In this document: positions 25,937-33,928 of the stretch, piece after piece | How the letters are laid out: each line of letters opens with the position of its first letter | Numbering within the stretch: position 1 is the first letter of the stretch | NCBI RefSeq assembly: GCF_030269485.1 | Contig: NZ_BSTL01000024.1 | Span: 1 to 64,000, forward strand | Source: Actinoplanes sp. NBRC 103695 | GTDB taxonomy: Bacteria > Actinomycetota > Actinomycetes > Mycobacteriales > Micromonosporaceae | DNA length: 64,000 nt | Reading direction: 5' to 3' | Notes under the pieces: model-generated | Told to the model about the DNA's origin: nothing | Seen by the model: only the letters and a program-made list of their open reading frames with translations | Database searches by the model: none | Program-made: the position numbers and the translations under genes

Positions 25937-26869
25937 GGCTACAACGCCGCCCTGATCGCCGAGCTCGTCGGCCCGACCGGCACCGTGGTCAGCATCGACA
26001 TCGACCCGGACGTGACCGCCAACGCCCGCACCGCCCTCGCCCGCGCCGGATACCCGAACGTGCACGTGGTGCAGGCCGACGCCGCCTACGGACACCCGGA
26101 TGGAGCAATGTTCGACGTCATCCTGGTCACGGTCGAATCCAGCGACGTACCCCCAGCCTGGCGCCAGCAGCTCGCGCCCGCAGGCCGGCTGATCGTCCCG
26201 CTGCGGATGCGCGGCAACACCCGCTGCCTCACGTTGCACCACGACGGCGACCACCTGACCGCAACGGCCGCCGTGCAGTGCGGCTTCGTGGCGATGCAAG
26301 GCGACGGCGCCGACCCGATCACCCGGATCCGGCTGCGCGGCGACGACATCGTCCTGACCCTGGACGACCCCAGCACCCACGCCGATCCCGAACCGCTGAC
26401 GGCCGCACTCGACATGCCGCGGGTCGAGGCCTGGCCGCAGATCACCGCCACCATCGACGAGCCCGGCGTCTTCGAGTCCATCCACCTGTGGCTCGCCTCC
26501 CAACCACGCCCGTACGGGGTGCTGACCGTCGACCGCCACCGCGTCGGCGACCTGCTCAACCCCGACAACCGGTTCACCTGCCCCACCCTGCTCGGCCCCG
26601 ACAGCTTCGCCCACCTGACCCTGCGCCAACCCGACCTCGGCCTCTACGAGTTCGGCGCCCACGGCTTCGGCCCCAACGCCGCCCGCCTCGTCGCCGAACT
26701 CGCCGACCTCATCGTCGCCTGGAACACCGACTACCGGCACGGACCCGGCCCGAGAATCACCGTGCATCCCACCGCAACACCCCTGCCCGCCGCCGACACG
26801 CCCCGCCTGCTGGTACCCCGCCGACACACGACCACCGCGATCACCTGGCCGAAGGCGGGAACCGGGTGA
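25937..26869 (+). CDS. FxLD-type methyltransferase, exon 2
   Basis: Remaining 310 codons of the split methyltransferase. It opens GYNAALIAELVGPTGTVVSI, completing SAM motif I, then VVQADAAYGHP (motif II region) and APAGRLIVPLRMRG (motif III). A C-terminal domain of about 180 residues (AWPQITATIDEPGVFESIH, FGAHGFGPNAARL) follows. With exon 1 the product would be 410 aa. In its own right exon 2 has no start codon with a ribosome binding site, so protein is made only if the intron splices or is lost. No FxLD precursor peptide was found in the neighbouring gaps. Confidence 0.8.
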   Translation, partial: GYNAALIAELVGPTGTVVSIDIDPDVTANARTALARAGYPNVHVVQADAAYGHPDGAMFDVILVTVESSDVPPAWRQQLAPAGRLIVPLRMRGNTRCLTLHHDGDHLTATAAVQCGFVAMQGDGADPITRIRLRGDDIVLTLDDPSTHADPEPLTAALDMPRVEAWPQITATIDEPGVFESIHLWLASQPRPYGVLTVDRHRVGDLLNPDNRFTCPTLLGPDSFAHLTLRQPDLGLYEFGAHGFGPNAARLVAELADLIVAWNTDYRHGPGPRITVHPTATPLPAADTPRLLVPRRHTTTAITWPKAGTG

Positions 26870-26963
26870 CCTGGTACCCCAGGCAGCCCCATGCTGAGGA
26901 CACCGCGATCGGCACCCGGTTGGCCCGGCACGCTCCACGGCTATCGAGATCAGTGAGCATTTC

Positions 26964-27449
26964 ATGAGAGCAGTTCCCCGTGTCATCACCTACGTAATCG
27001 ACAGAGCCCTGAAGGCCTATTGGAAGGCATTCAAGCCGAAAACCTTTGGCGTAAAGGCGTTAATCCTGCACCCACTCGACCCCGAATTGTGTGTACTGAT
27101 CAGACAGTCCTACGGCGATCGCAACCGCTGGGGATTGCCCGGGGGCGGATACCGGCCCAAGAAAGAATTGGCCGAGGCTGCCGTGCGGCGCGAGTGCAGG
27201 GAGGAGCTGGGTCTCGAGTTCGAACCCGAGACGGATGTACTCGAAGAACTTTTGACGACAGCCGAAGGCAAGCGAGACCACCTGACCATCTTCAGAGTCA
27301 CCGCCCGGTCGGATCAGCTTCAACTGAACCGGGAGGTAATGGAAGCTGTATGGACGCCACTTGACTATTCGGGCCTTCCACCAGGGGCGCCGGTGTCCCG
27401 GTTCGCAGATATCGCGGTTTCTGCCCATCGGGAAAACGGATACTCATGA
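26964..27449 (+). CDS. NUDIX hydrolase
   Basis: A 161-aa Nudix protein with the box GGGYRPKKELAEAAVRRE followed by CREELGL (about residues 60-83), all catalytic Glu retained. Codon use is less GC-biased than in its neighbours, especially in the first 50 codons (RALKAYWKAFKPKTFGVK), which may point to a separate origin. It follows the split methyltransferase by 94 bases. No strong ribosome binding site precedes ATG 26964. Confidence 0.8.
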   Translation: MRAVPRVITYVIDRALKAYWKAFKPKTFGVKALILHPLDPELCVLIRQSYGDRNRWGLPGGGYRPKKELAEAAVRRECREELGLEFEPETDVLEELLTTAEGKRDHLTIFRVTARSDQLQLNREVMEAVWTPLDYSGLPPGAPVSRFADIAVSAHRENGYS

Positions 27450-27607
27450 CGGTTTGTGGGCGGTGACGTCCTGCTCCGCCACCGAGGCGCTCGCCAGACG
27501 TCGAGACGCTCGGCGATATCATCGTCGCCTTCCAGCAATGGATCTGACCGCATAAGCCCCGCCCGCCCGGCCGGGCGCCTCGGCAGTCTGTTGAATAGCA
27601 TCAGAGC

Positions 27608-28519
27608 ATGGGCGCTGCGCGGGGCCGGTTCGGCGAGATGGCCATGCGCGAATCCCTCGCCCGCATCGTCGACCGATACGCCCTCAACGCGAGCGACGCC
27701 ACTCTGCTGCGGCTGACAAACAACGCCGTGTTCGCGCTGCCGAACGCCGGCCTGGTCGTCCGGATCACCCGCTCGCACACCTTGCACGCCCGGGTCCATA
27801 AGAACGTCGCGCTGGCAGCCTGGTTCGCCGCCATCAATGCCCCGACGATCCGGCTCGCCGCCGGCTTGGGCCAGCCGATCGCCGACGGCGACCTACGGGC
27901 CACCATCTGGGACCTCGTGCCGCCGAGCACACCGACCCCGGACGCGACCGACCTCGGCACCGTCCTGCGCCGCTTCCACGCGCTCGGTCTGCCGGCGTTC
28001 GACCTGCCGGCCTGGGACCCCATCGCCGACGCCCGGGCCCGCATCATCGACGCCGAAGCTCTCGGCGACGGCGACCGCGACTACCTGCTGCACTGGTGTG
28101 ACCGGCTGGAGCCGCGATTGGCCGCGTTCGCCGCCGCGAATGCCCGGTCGCTGATGCACGGCGATGCCCACCCCGGCAACCTACTGCGTCGAGCGGGCGG
28201 ACCCGTGCTGCTGTGCGACTTCGACGCCACCGCGGCCGGACCGTGGCAGGTCGACCTCGTCCCGGCGCCCGCCAGCGAGGGGCGCTTCGGCGCCGGCGGC
28301 GCACACGCGAAACTCGCCGCCGCCTACGGCTACGACATCACCACTGACCCGGCATGGCCGTTGTTACGGGAGGCCCGGGAGCTGAAGATGATCGTCGGCG
28401 GGGTGCCGCTGCTGGCCTCTGGGCCGGGCATCGCCGACGAGTTCGCGGTACGCCTGAACTCCGTGCGTAACGGCGATTCCAGCGCCCGCTGGACCGCATT
28501 CGGCGACCTACCTCGGTGA
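27608..28519 (+). CDS. Aminoglycoside phosphotransferase-family protein
   Basis: A 303-aa APH-fold kinase. LRLTNNAVFALPNAGLVVRI is the N-lobe strand pair, SLMHGDAHPGNLLRR (about 180-194) the catalytic loop and VLLCDFDATAAGPWQVDL (about 200-217) the metal-binding Asp segment. ATG 27641 is an alternative start. It stands alone between a Nudix gene and a convergent YdcF-like gene. A role in drug inactivation or homoserine/choline-like phosphorylation cannot be separated. Confidence 0.8.
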   Translation: MGAARGRFGEMAMRESLARIVDRYALNASDATLLRLTNNAVFALPNAGLVVRITRSHTLHARVHKNVALAAWFAAINAPTIRLAAGLGQPIADGDLRATIWDLVPPSTPTPDATDLGTVLRRFHALGLPAFDLPAWDPIADARARIIDAEALGDGDRDYLLHWCDRLEPRLAAFAAANARSLMHGDAHPGNLLRRAGGPVLLCDFDATAAGPWQVDLVPAPASEGRFGAGGAHAKLAAAYGYDITTDPAWPLLREARELKMIVGGVPLLASGPGIADEFAVRLNSVRNGDSSARWTAFGDLPR

Positions 28520-28555
28520 CCAGGACTGGCCGCTTCGCGATCCCAGCGAAGTAGC

Positions 28556-29230
28556 CTATCCGCGCTCGGGCAGCAGGCGGCTGGTGAAACCGGCGTCCCG
28601 CAGGACCGTGAAGGCGTCCAGCACGGCCGGTGGGACCGGCTGGGCGATGGCGAATCCTCGGCTGGGGTACTCGAGGATGCGCTGCACATCGCCGACCAGC
28701 ATGTCGACGAGCAGACGGTCGTCGCCGATCCCGTCGAGGTAGTCATCGAACCCGATGACCTGCGACGCACAGACCGGCTCCACCTGCGGCCAGAGTTTGC
28801 GGCAGGTCGCGTACGCCCGCCGCTGGTCGTACGGGCGGCACACCAGCGTCACCGTCTTCGGGTGGATCCCGGCCTCGGCCAGCACGGTCCTGGAAAGGGT
28901 GATGTTCTCGCCGGTGTTGCTCGCTCGCCGCTCCAGCAGGGCCCGTTCCGGGGGCATTCCGGCGGCGATCGCGAGCTCCCGGAACTTCACCGCTTCGCCG
29001 TCGGGGAACAGCTCGGGACGGATCGGGTTACCCGCGCCGCTGAACACCGCGTACGGGAACCATCCCTGCTGGTAGAGGTCCGCCGCGCACTCGGCCACGC
29101 CCAGGTCGTGACTGCCCAACACGATCGCTGCGTCACAGGATTTCCTCGATTGTTCAAGGTGGTGGTAGCGCCACAGCAGGTGAGCCGCCGTCCACTGGGC
29201 GTCGCTGATGCGCACAGAACGTGGAGACAC
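28556..29230 (-). CDS. YdcF/ElyC/SanA-family (DUF218) protein
   Basis: A 224-aa protein of the DUF218 family, whose members include ElyC, SanA and YdcF and are linked to envelope functions or SAM binding. AAIVLGSHDLGVAECAADL (about 31-49), ALLERRASNTGENITLSR (about 95-112) and TLVCRPYDQRRAYATC (about 125-140) follow the family pattern. No membrane anchor is visible, so this is a soluble form. I use GTG 29230, which has AAGGGAG about 6 bases upstream, over GTG 29215. Confidence 0.75.
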   Translation of the reverse strand: MSPRSVRISDAQWTAAHLLWRYHHLEQSRKSCDAAIVLGSHDLGVAECAADLYQQGWFPYAVFSGAGNPIRPELFPDGEAVKFRELAIAAGMPPERALLERRASNTGENITLSRTVLAEAGIHPKTVTLVCRPYDQRRAYATCRKLWPQVEPVCASQVIGFDDYLDGIGDDRLLVDMLVGDVQRILEYPSRGFAIAQPVPPAVLDAFTVLRDAGFTSRLLPERG

Positions 29231-29434
29231 GCCTCTCCCTTCACCGTCTTCAAAAGACCACGACGAAAAACCGGCGAGCAGGCTGAGCCGCCACCAGCGA
29301 CTCCGGATCATCGCACAAGCGTACGAGAGTCGAGCCGGGGCCTCGCCCGCCCCGCCGAGGCTGATCAGCGGCCGGTGAACTCGGCCGTGAGAACCCGGCG
29401 AAGGACAGCGACAACCTCCCCGGCCAGGTTGGTG

Positions 29435-29851
29435 TCACATCGGCAGTACCGAGGGTTGAAGACCGATGCCGAGCCTCCAGCGTGGTTGCTCCTCGGCCAG
29501 CGAGGCAAGGTCGAGGGTCGTCAACGCCCACGTCAGCCGCTGATGGTCGTCGCCAGGCGCAAGGTCGTCACGATCGATTTCCTGCAGGTCGTCGACATCG
29601 GCGGAGTACAGGCGCGAGGCCACGATGCAGTGGCCGTCATATCGGCCGCGCAGAGCCTGCACGTGTAGCTCTATCTGAGCCAGATGCACCGCGAGGTCTT
29701 CCGCGTCTGTGGACCCGAGCAGGTCCGAGCTGGGACGGTCGGTGTCGGGCATCAGCGCCTGTCTGCGTGCCGCGTCCAGTAGCGTTCGCGTAGCGTCTTC
29801 GGCGGCGATCGGCACGTCGTAGCCGAAGGCAAGGAACGATTCAGATCTCAT
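29435..29851 (-). CDS. Hypothetical protein
   Basis: A 138-aa acidic protein with no family I recognise. It starts MRSESFLAFGYDVPIAAEDA and has a helical middle (DAEDLAVHLAQIELHVQAL) and a Leu/Glu-rich end. GC profile and lack of stops in the frame support coding, but no strong ribosome binding site is visible. Confidence 0.5.
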   Translation of the reverse strand: MRSESFLAFGYDVPIAAEDATRTLLDAARRQALMPDTDRPSSDLLGSTDAEDLAVHLAQIELHVQALRGRYDGHCIVASRLYSADVDDLQEIDRDDLAPGDDHQRLTWALTTLDLASLAEEQPRWRLGIGLQPSVLPM

Positions 29852-29944
29852 CGCCTGATGCTGTCGGGAGCAACAGCGTCGGTCAATGCGCTGGTCTTCA
29901 CCTGATCGAGGGATCCGCGCGGTGCATGAGCGAAAAGAGCATCA

Positions 29945-30178
29945 ATGGCTGACGACACCGACCGGAAACCGACCGGCGGACTACGGGTCGGTGCCTGTCA
30001 AACCCCGGAGATCTTGGCCGACCCGGAGGCTGTCCTGGTGTGTATCGAGGACTTCGCACGGCAGGGCGCTGATAACAGGCTTGATCTGCTGCTTTTCCCG
30101 GAGTGCTTCCTGCAGGGCTACCTCGTCGACCCCGACCACGTCAGCCGGTGTCGACCCGACGTACTTCGCCGACCGTGA
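29945..30178 (+). pseudogene. Nitrilase-family fragment (N-terminal part)
   Basis: N-terminal 77 residues of a carbon-nitrogen hydrolase: GLRVGACQTPEILADPEAV and LDLLLFPECFLQGYLVDP, with the first catalytic Glu in FPE. Full-length relatives have about 270 residues with a catalytic Lys and Cys further on; neither follows here. The frame closes at 30178 and the sequence beyond belongs to an opposing acetyltransferase-like gene, so the enzyme is truncated and surely inactive. Confidence 0.65.
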
Positions 30179-30755
30179 GCCCGGCCTGATCCCCGCCGAG
30201 TCGGCCGCCTGGCCGCTCGATGGTCCACGATAAGTGTCCCCTCCAGCCGAGGTTGCCGGCCGCGAGCGCCACAATGATCGCCTGGCCCGCTCGGCGGAGC
30301 ACGACATGCGTTTCGGGATTCATCGCCGTACCACCGGATGCCTGGGCAGCAATATCGATGATCAGCCCACGCGCCGGGTTACCGATGGGGCCGCCGTGGA
30401 GCGACGATCCGTCGGCTTCGGTGCTGTCGGGGACCGTGAGTCCCGTCCACGTCTGCACGCCGGCGAGATCGAGTGCGGCCTGACAGAGTCCGAGACCGAC
30501 GCCGCGTTCGGTCTGGTCGTCGCGCACGTGCACGTCCTTGACCTTCCCGACTCGGGCACCGCTGTCCTGCGAGACGGAGGTCCAGGTGAGGTGGCCTACG
30601 ACGGTCAGATGGTCGGGATCGACGCCGAGGAGTGTGGCGTTTCCGTCCCGCTGAACCAGCACGCCGAGCAGGTTGGTGCGACCTGCTCGGCCGCTGACCT
30701 CGTAAGGATCGACGGCGTCGGCATCGATGGGCGTCGGGGGGTGATCTGTAGTCAC
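30141..30755 (-). CDS. GNAT-like N-acetyltransferase
   Basis: A 204-aa protein with GNAT features: VVGHLTWTSVSQDSG (strand pair), KVKDVHVRDDQTERGVGLGL (acetyl-CoA loop of R-x-x-G-x-G type) and the following helix CQAALDLAG. The C-terminal 70 residues are unusual and may be read-through into foreign sequence, because the gene ends inside the nitrilase fragment. GTG 30755 is supported by GGAAGGA about 8 bases upstream. Confidence 0.55.
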   Translation of the reverse strand: MTTDHPPTPIDADAVDPYEVSGRAGRTNLLGVLVQRDGNATLLGVDPDHLTVVGHLTWTSVSQDSGARVGKVKDVHVRDDQTERGVGLGLCQAALDLAGVQTWTGLTVPDSTEADGSSLHGGPIGNPARGLIIDIAAQASGGTAMNPETHVVLRRAGQAIIVALAAGNLGWRGHLSWTIERPGGRLGGDQAGLTVGEVRRVDTG

Positions 30756-30952
30756 GTTGGCGATCCTTCCGCGAGGCTTAGTGTGCCCCGCAAGGACAAC
30801 GACTGCGCACCTGGTGCGGATACGCGCCGGGTTGACTACGCCGGCCGCCGTATCAATGACCCGTGTCTGGAGGTGCACAACACAAGGTATCGAAACTAGT
30901 CCTAGGGCAACATGCTTGGCGACGACTAGCGCAGCGCCTATGCTGTTGCGCT

Positions 30953-31165
30953 ATGGCAGGTCAACACCTTCGGTTGATGGGCGCCCATGAGATACGGCTC
31001 CGGCTCGGCGGGGTGAGCCGACAGCGGGCGTATCAGGTCACGTGCAGGCAGGATTTTCCTGGGCCTATCGCTGACTTGGCGCAAGGCAAGGTGTGGTTGC
31101 GGCAAGACGTCGAAGACTGGATGACGGTGCACCGGCAGGATCAGGCGGGAACTGAGGAGCTGTGA
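30953..31165 (+). CDS. Small helix-turn-helix DNA-binding protein
   Basis: A 70-aa protein of the AlpA/MerR-like excisionase type: HEIRLRLGGVSRQRAYQV is the helix-turn-helix and the wing is followed by GKVWLRQDVEDWM, a standard pattern in this group. Such proteins control prophage or integrative-element genes or act as small regulators. An in-frame GTG at 30863 is a longer alternative. It stands among gene fragments, so it may be left from a mobile element. Confidence 0.7.
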   Translation: MAGQHLRLMGAHEIRLRLGGVSRQRAYQVTCRQDFPGPIADLAQGKVWLRQDVEDWMTVHRQDQAGTEEL

Positions 31166-31210
31166 GCGCCTGACCGGCCGCGGGCTCTCCGTTTCTCCTC
31201 GTGGCAAGGT

Positions 31211-31460
31211 CTACGGCTGATGGGGGATGAAGCTGGCTGCTCCCGGGGCGCCGAGGCCTCTGGCGCGCAGGTGGCGTGCCGCGGTGGTGTGGTCTTCAGC
31301 GTTGAGTGCGGCGATCAGCTGCTCGACCGCGATGAGGAGGTCGGCGTCCACTTCGTAACACAGCTCGGCCAGTTCTCCGTGTGTTGGGCGAGTGTTCTGG
31401 TCAGCAGTTCCGCCGCTCCACAGTCGCCTTCGTGGGGCCTGCGGTGAGGCTGGCTCCGCA
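31211..31460 (-). other. Possible small helical ORF
   Basis: The end of a minus-strand frame reads THGELAELCYEVDADLLIAV and then VEQLIAALNAEDHTTAARHL, a protein-like helical stretch. No in-frame start codon with a ribosome binding site was found, so it may be the tail of a decayed gene. No family recognised. Confidence 0.3.
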
Positions 31461-31517
31461 GACTGTGGATTGGTGACGGTGCGTTTGCGAGTCCGCGGCG
31501 CGGAGGCGCTGGAGGCG

Positions 31518-32111
31518 TCAGGTGGGCGGGATAACCTGGACACCGGGCCATCGCTGCTGGGGCTGATGCCGGGCGAGCCGGGCACGCGATTCGCTGAGGG
31601 TGACGCGGGTGGGGTTACGGCGCCAGGTGCCGGCGAGTAGGTCGTCGACGCCGTGCGGGGCGCACAGTTCGACGGTGCCGACGTGCTGGAGGCGGGCGGC
31701 GACGGCGGTGGCGGTTTCTGGCCAGCTCGCGACCGCCTCGGCGATTGAGGTGAACGGCGTGGCCGGGTTGCCGCCGAAGCGGTGATGGAACCAGGTGTGC
31801 ACGGCGGCCTGATTACGGGCTTCCCAGGGCAGGCCGGGAGCGAAGCGGGTGAGCTCGGCGGTGGCCTCGTCGTTACGTTCCCAGTCCAGACGTGCCGGGT
31901 CCCAGAACGCCACATCGACGTCGTGCACGCCGGCGGGGTTGAAGCCGTGCCCGTACAGCTGTCCCCAGACGAGGTCGCGCAGGGCGCCGGCGCCGACCCA
32001 GGCATCGGGCAGTCCGCTGTGGCGCACCGTGGTCAGGACCTCCATCATCCACGGTGACGCCTCGATAATCGCGGTGAGCTGCCGCCGGGGTTCGGGGATA
32101 GGCGGTGTCAT
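31518..32111 (-). CDS. Nucleotidyltransferase-family protein
   Basis: A 197-aa member of the nucleotidyltransferase family formerly called DUF925. AWVGAGALRDLVWGQLYGH (about 36-54) and the VHDVDVAFWDPARLDWERND stretch (about 62-81), with its D-x-D pair, are characteristic, as is FTSIAEAVASWPETATAVA. Members are thought to act on small molecules or RNA. ATG 32111 overlaps the upstream gene by 4 bases, so the two minus-strand genes are coupled. Confidence 0.78.
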   Translation of the reverse strand: MTPPIPEPRRQLTAIIEASPWMMEVLTTVRHSGLPDAWVGAGALRDLVWGQLYGHGFNPAGVHDVDVAFWDPARLDWERNDEATAELTRFAPGLPWEARNQAAVHTWFHHRFGGNPATPFTSIAEAVASWPETATAVAARLQHVGTVELCAPHGVDDLLAGTWRRNPTRVTLSESRARLARHQPQQRWPGVQVIPPT

Positions 32112-32539
32112 CGCCGGTCGCTGCGCGACGGGCTCGCCGCTGTAGCGCTGGATGCGGTCAGGTGGTCCAAGGTGAGTCGGCGGGCAAGGTAGTCGGCCAG
32201 CGAGGTGGTGCGCGGGATGTCGGGGTCATCGGTGGGCCCGTTGGGCACGAACCAGGTCTGCTGCCACTGCTCGGTGACCGCCAGCAAGGGCGCACCGTGC
32301 TGCAGGGCCAGCGACGTGGCGGTGGCGAGGGCGTCGGTGAGTCCGGCGAGAGTGGAGCCGTGCGTCCCGACGCGTAGGTCGAAGCCCGCCGAGCCGCCGC
32401 TGTCTGCGGCGCTGGAGGTCAGCGTGCCGGTGAGATCGCCGATCTGGAAGGACCGGGTATGGCCGGTCGAGCGGCGTCCCCGGCCGATCGCAGGGCTGGT
32501 GCGTCGCGGGGAGGGAAGTTCAGACACGGCGGCACGCAT
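32108..32539 (-). CDS. Hypothetical protein
   Basis: A 143-aa protein of unknown family. It contains RSFQIGDLTGTLTSSAAD, a helical ALATATSLALQHGAPLLAV and QQTWFVPNGPTDDPDIPRT. The N-terminus is basic. ATG 32539 fits the coding boundary; the 4-base overlap with the nucleotidyltransferase gene suggests a joint function. Confidence 0.55.
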   Translation of the reverse strand: MRAAVSELPSPRRTSPAIGRGRRSTGHTRSFQIGDLTGTLTSSAADSGGSAGFDLRVGTHGSTLAGLTDALATATSLALQHGAPLLAVTEQWQQTWFVPNGPTDDPDIPRTTSLADYLARRLTLDHLTASSATAASPSRSDRR

Positions 32540-32748
32540 CACAATCTGTAGTGGTAAACAAGGCCTGTAGCCACCATATGAGGTGCTGACCGTAGCGTAG
32601 TGGGTACTGAGGCGGCCCGAGCGCAGGGCACAGCGCTCCGCGTTTCCCGGCCTCCCCGCAGGTCGGCAGGCGGAATCGGTGAGGGACGCGCCGCCAGTGC
32701 ATGGCGATCTACCATGCACTGCGACCATCGGGAGGAGAGCCGGCGGCG

Positions 32749-33270
32749 ATGACGCTGGAGCACCGACACGGGATGACCCTGACCTCGGCACAACGCACCC
32801 TGCTCGCCTACATCGATGGCTGCGCCACCGTTGCGGAAGTCAATGCCCAGCCGCCAGGATGGGCGTTCCGCTCCACATACCACCTGCTCGCCGCGCATGG
32901 AACGTTCTTCGCCGCCGCACCGCGGCCCATCGAAATGCCCAAGTTGACCGACCGGCTGTGCTATAGCAACGCCGCTACGACGGCGGCCACGTACGCCGCC
33001 GAGGGCCTGCTGTACGCCGAGGGTTTCGCTACCGCCACCGTCAGGGGTCAACAGTTGCCGTTGGCCCACGGCTGGTGCGTCACCGCGGACGGAACCGTGG
33101 CCGATCCCACCTGGGACTTCGACCCGAACGCGATCTACTTCGGCATCGCCTTCCAGGAGCCGGCAGTCTGGCCGCACGACGGCGGAGGCCTGCTCACTGA
33201 GCCTGATCGGCTGCTCCCGCTGCTGCGCGATGGCCTGTCCGCGGCAGTGCCGACCGGCCGCCAGCATTGA
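32749..33270 (+). CDS. Conserved hypothetical protein with HxW...DPTW signature
   Basis: A 173-aa protein. The pattern LPLAHGWCVTADGTVADPTW near residues 103-122 is typical of a family of hypothetical proteins found in phages and bacteria that may have a transglutaminase-like or papain-like core, but no catalytic triad was assigned. The start could be ATG 32749 or 32773; GGAGGAG lies about 12 bases before the former. Function unknown. Confidence 0.6.
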   Translation: MTLEHRHGMTLTSAQRTLLAYIDGCATVAEVNAQPPGWAFRSTYHLLAAHGTFFAAAPRPIEMPKLTDRLCYSNAATTAATYAAEGLLYAEGFATATVRGQQLPLAHGWCVTADGTVADPTWDFDPNAIYFGIAFQEPAVWPHDGGGLLTEPDRLLPLLRDGLSAAVPTGRQH

Positions 33271-33337
33271 TCGTCTCGCGCGATGACTCTGGGATCGTCG
33301 AGCTCCGGCGTCGTAGTGGCGATGCGGCATCAATTGG

Positions 33338-33652
33338 CCTACCGGTGGCGGCGGACGGCGTCGTAGGCCCGCCGTGCGCTGAGCATCTGCCCGAGCGCTT
33401 CATGTAGCTCCTGGAGTACCTGGACATCCTGGGCCTGCCACCCCCTTACGTCGCGAGCGCTGCGGCCCGGATCAACTGGCACCCCACGGGCGATCACTGC
33501 GGCAAACGCGCTTACGTAACGACGTGCCGCTGCGACGTACGTCGTACGAGCTAGCGGCTCCTCGCGTTCCGGCCGGGTCGAACCCACCAACAGATCGTAC
33601 AGGTGTTCGATTTCGTCCTTGACGAAGCTTCGGCGAGACGTTCGGTCAGCAC
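33338..33652 (-). repeat. Direct repeat copy A containing a small decayed gene
   Basis: About 315 bp closely related to 53136-53451. The encoded text on the minus strand contains EREEPLARTTYVAAARRYVS, then LHEALGQ and ends RRAYDAVRRHR in both copies. Relative to the copy at 53 kb the start region (GTGCTGACC) is shifted by one base, so copy A has no intact start. Both copies have the same orientation. No function is recognised for the small protein. Confidence 0.75.
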
Positions 33653-33928
33653 AGGAAGCGCTCCTGCGTAGCCGACGGCCCGGGCGGCGTTGGCGTTCGT
33701 GGAGGGCTGCCCCGTGAAGGGAGAGCCGCGGAAGGCTCAGGCGTCGGTTTCCACGACGTCGGCGCCGTTAGCTGCACGCTGCTTTGATTCGCTGCCGTCC
33801 TTGGCCGCGGCTTGCTCTCGTACGCCTCGCCGGTCGCAACCACCTGCCCGTTCGAGGCTTTGAGGCGAAGCGGTACTTACCTGCCTTGTCGGGAGGGCGC
33901 GATCGAGGTCTGGGCTTGCGCGGTCTTT
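33653..33928. other. Short intergenic region
   Basis: No gene, hairpin or motif was recognised between repeat copy A and the end of the first Mur ligase gene. Confidence 0.35.
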
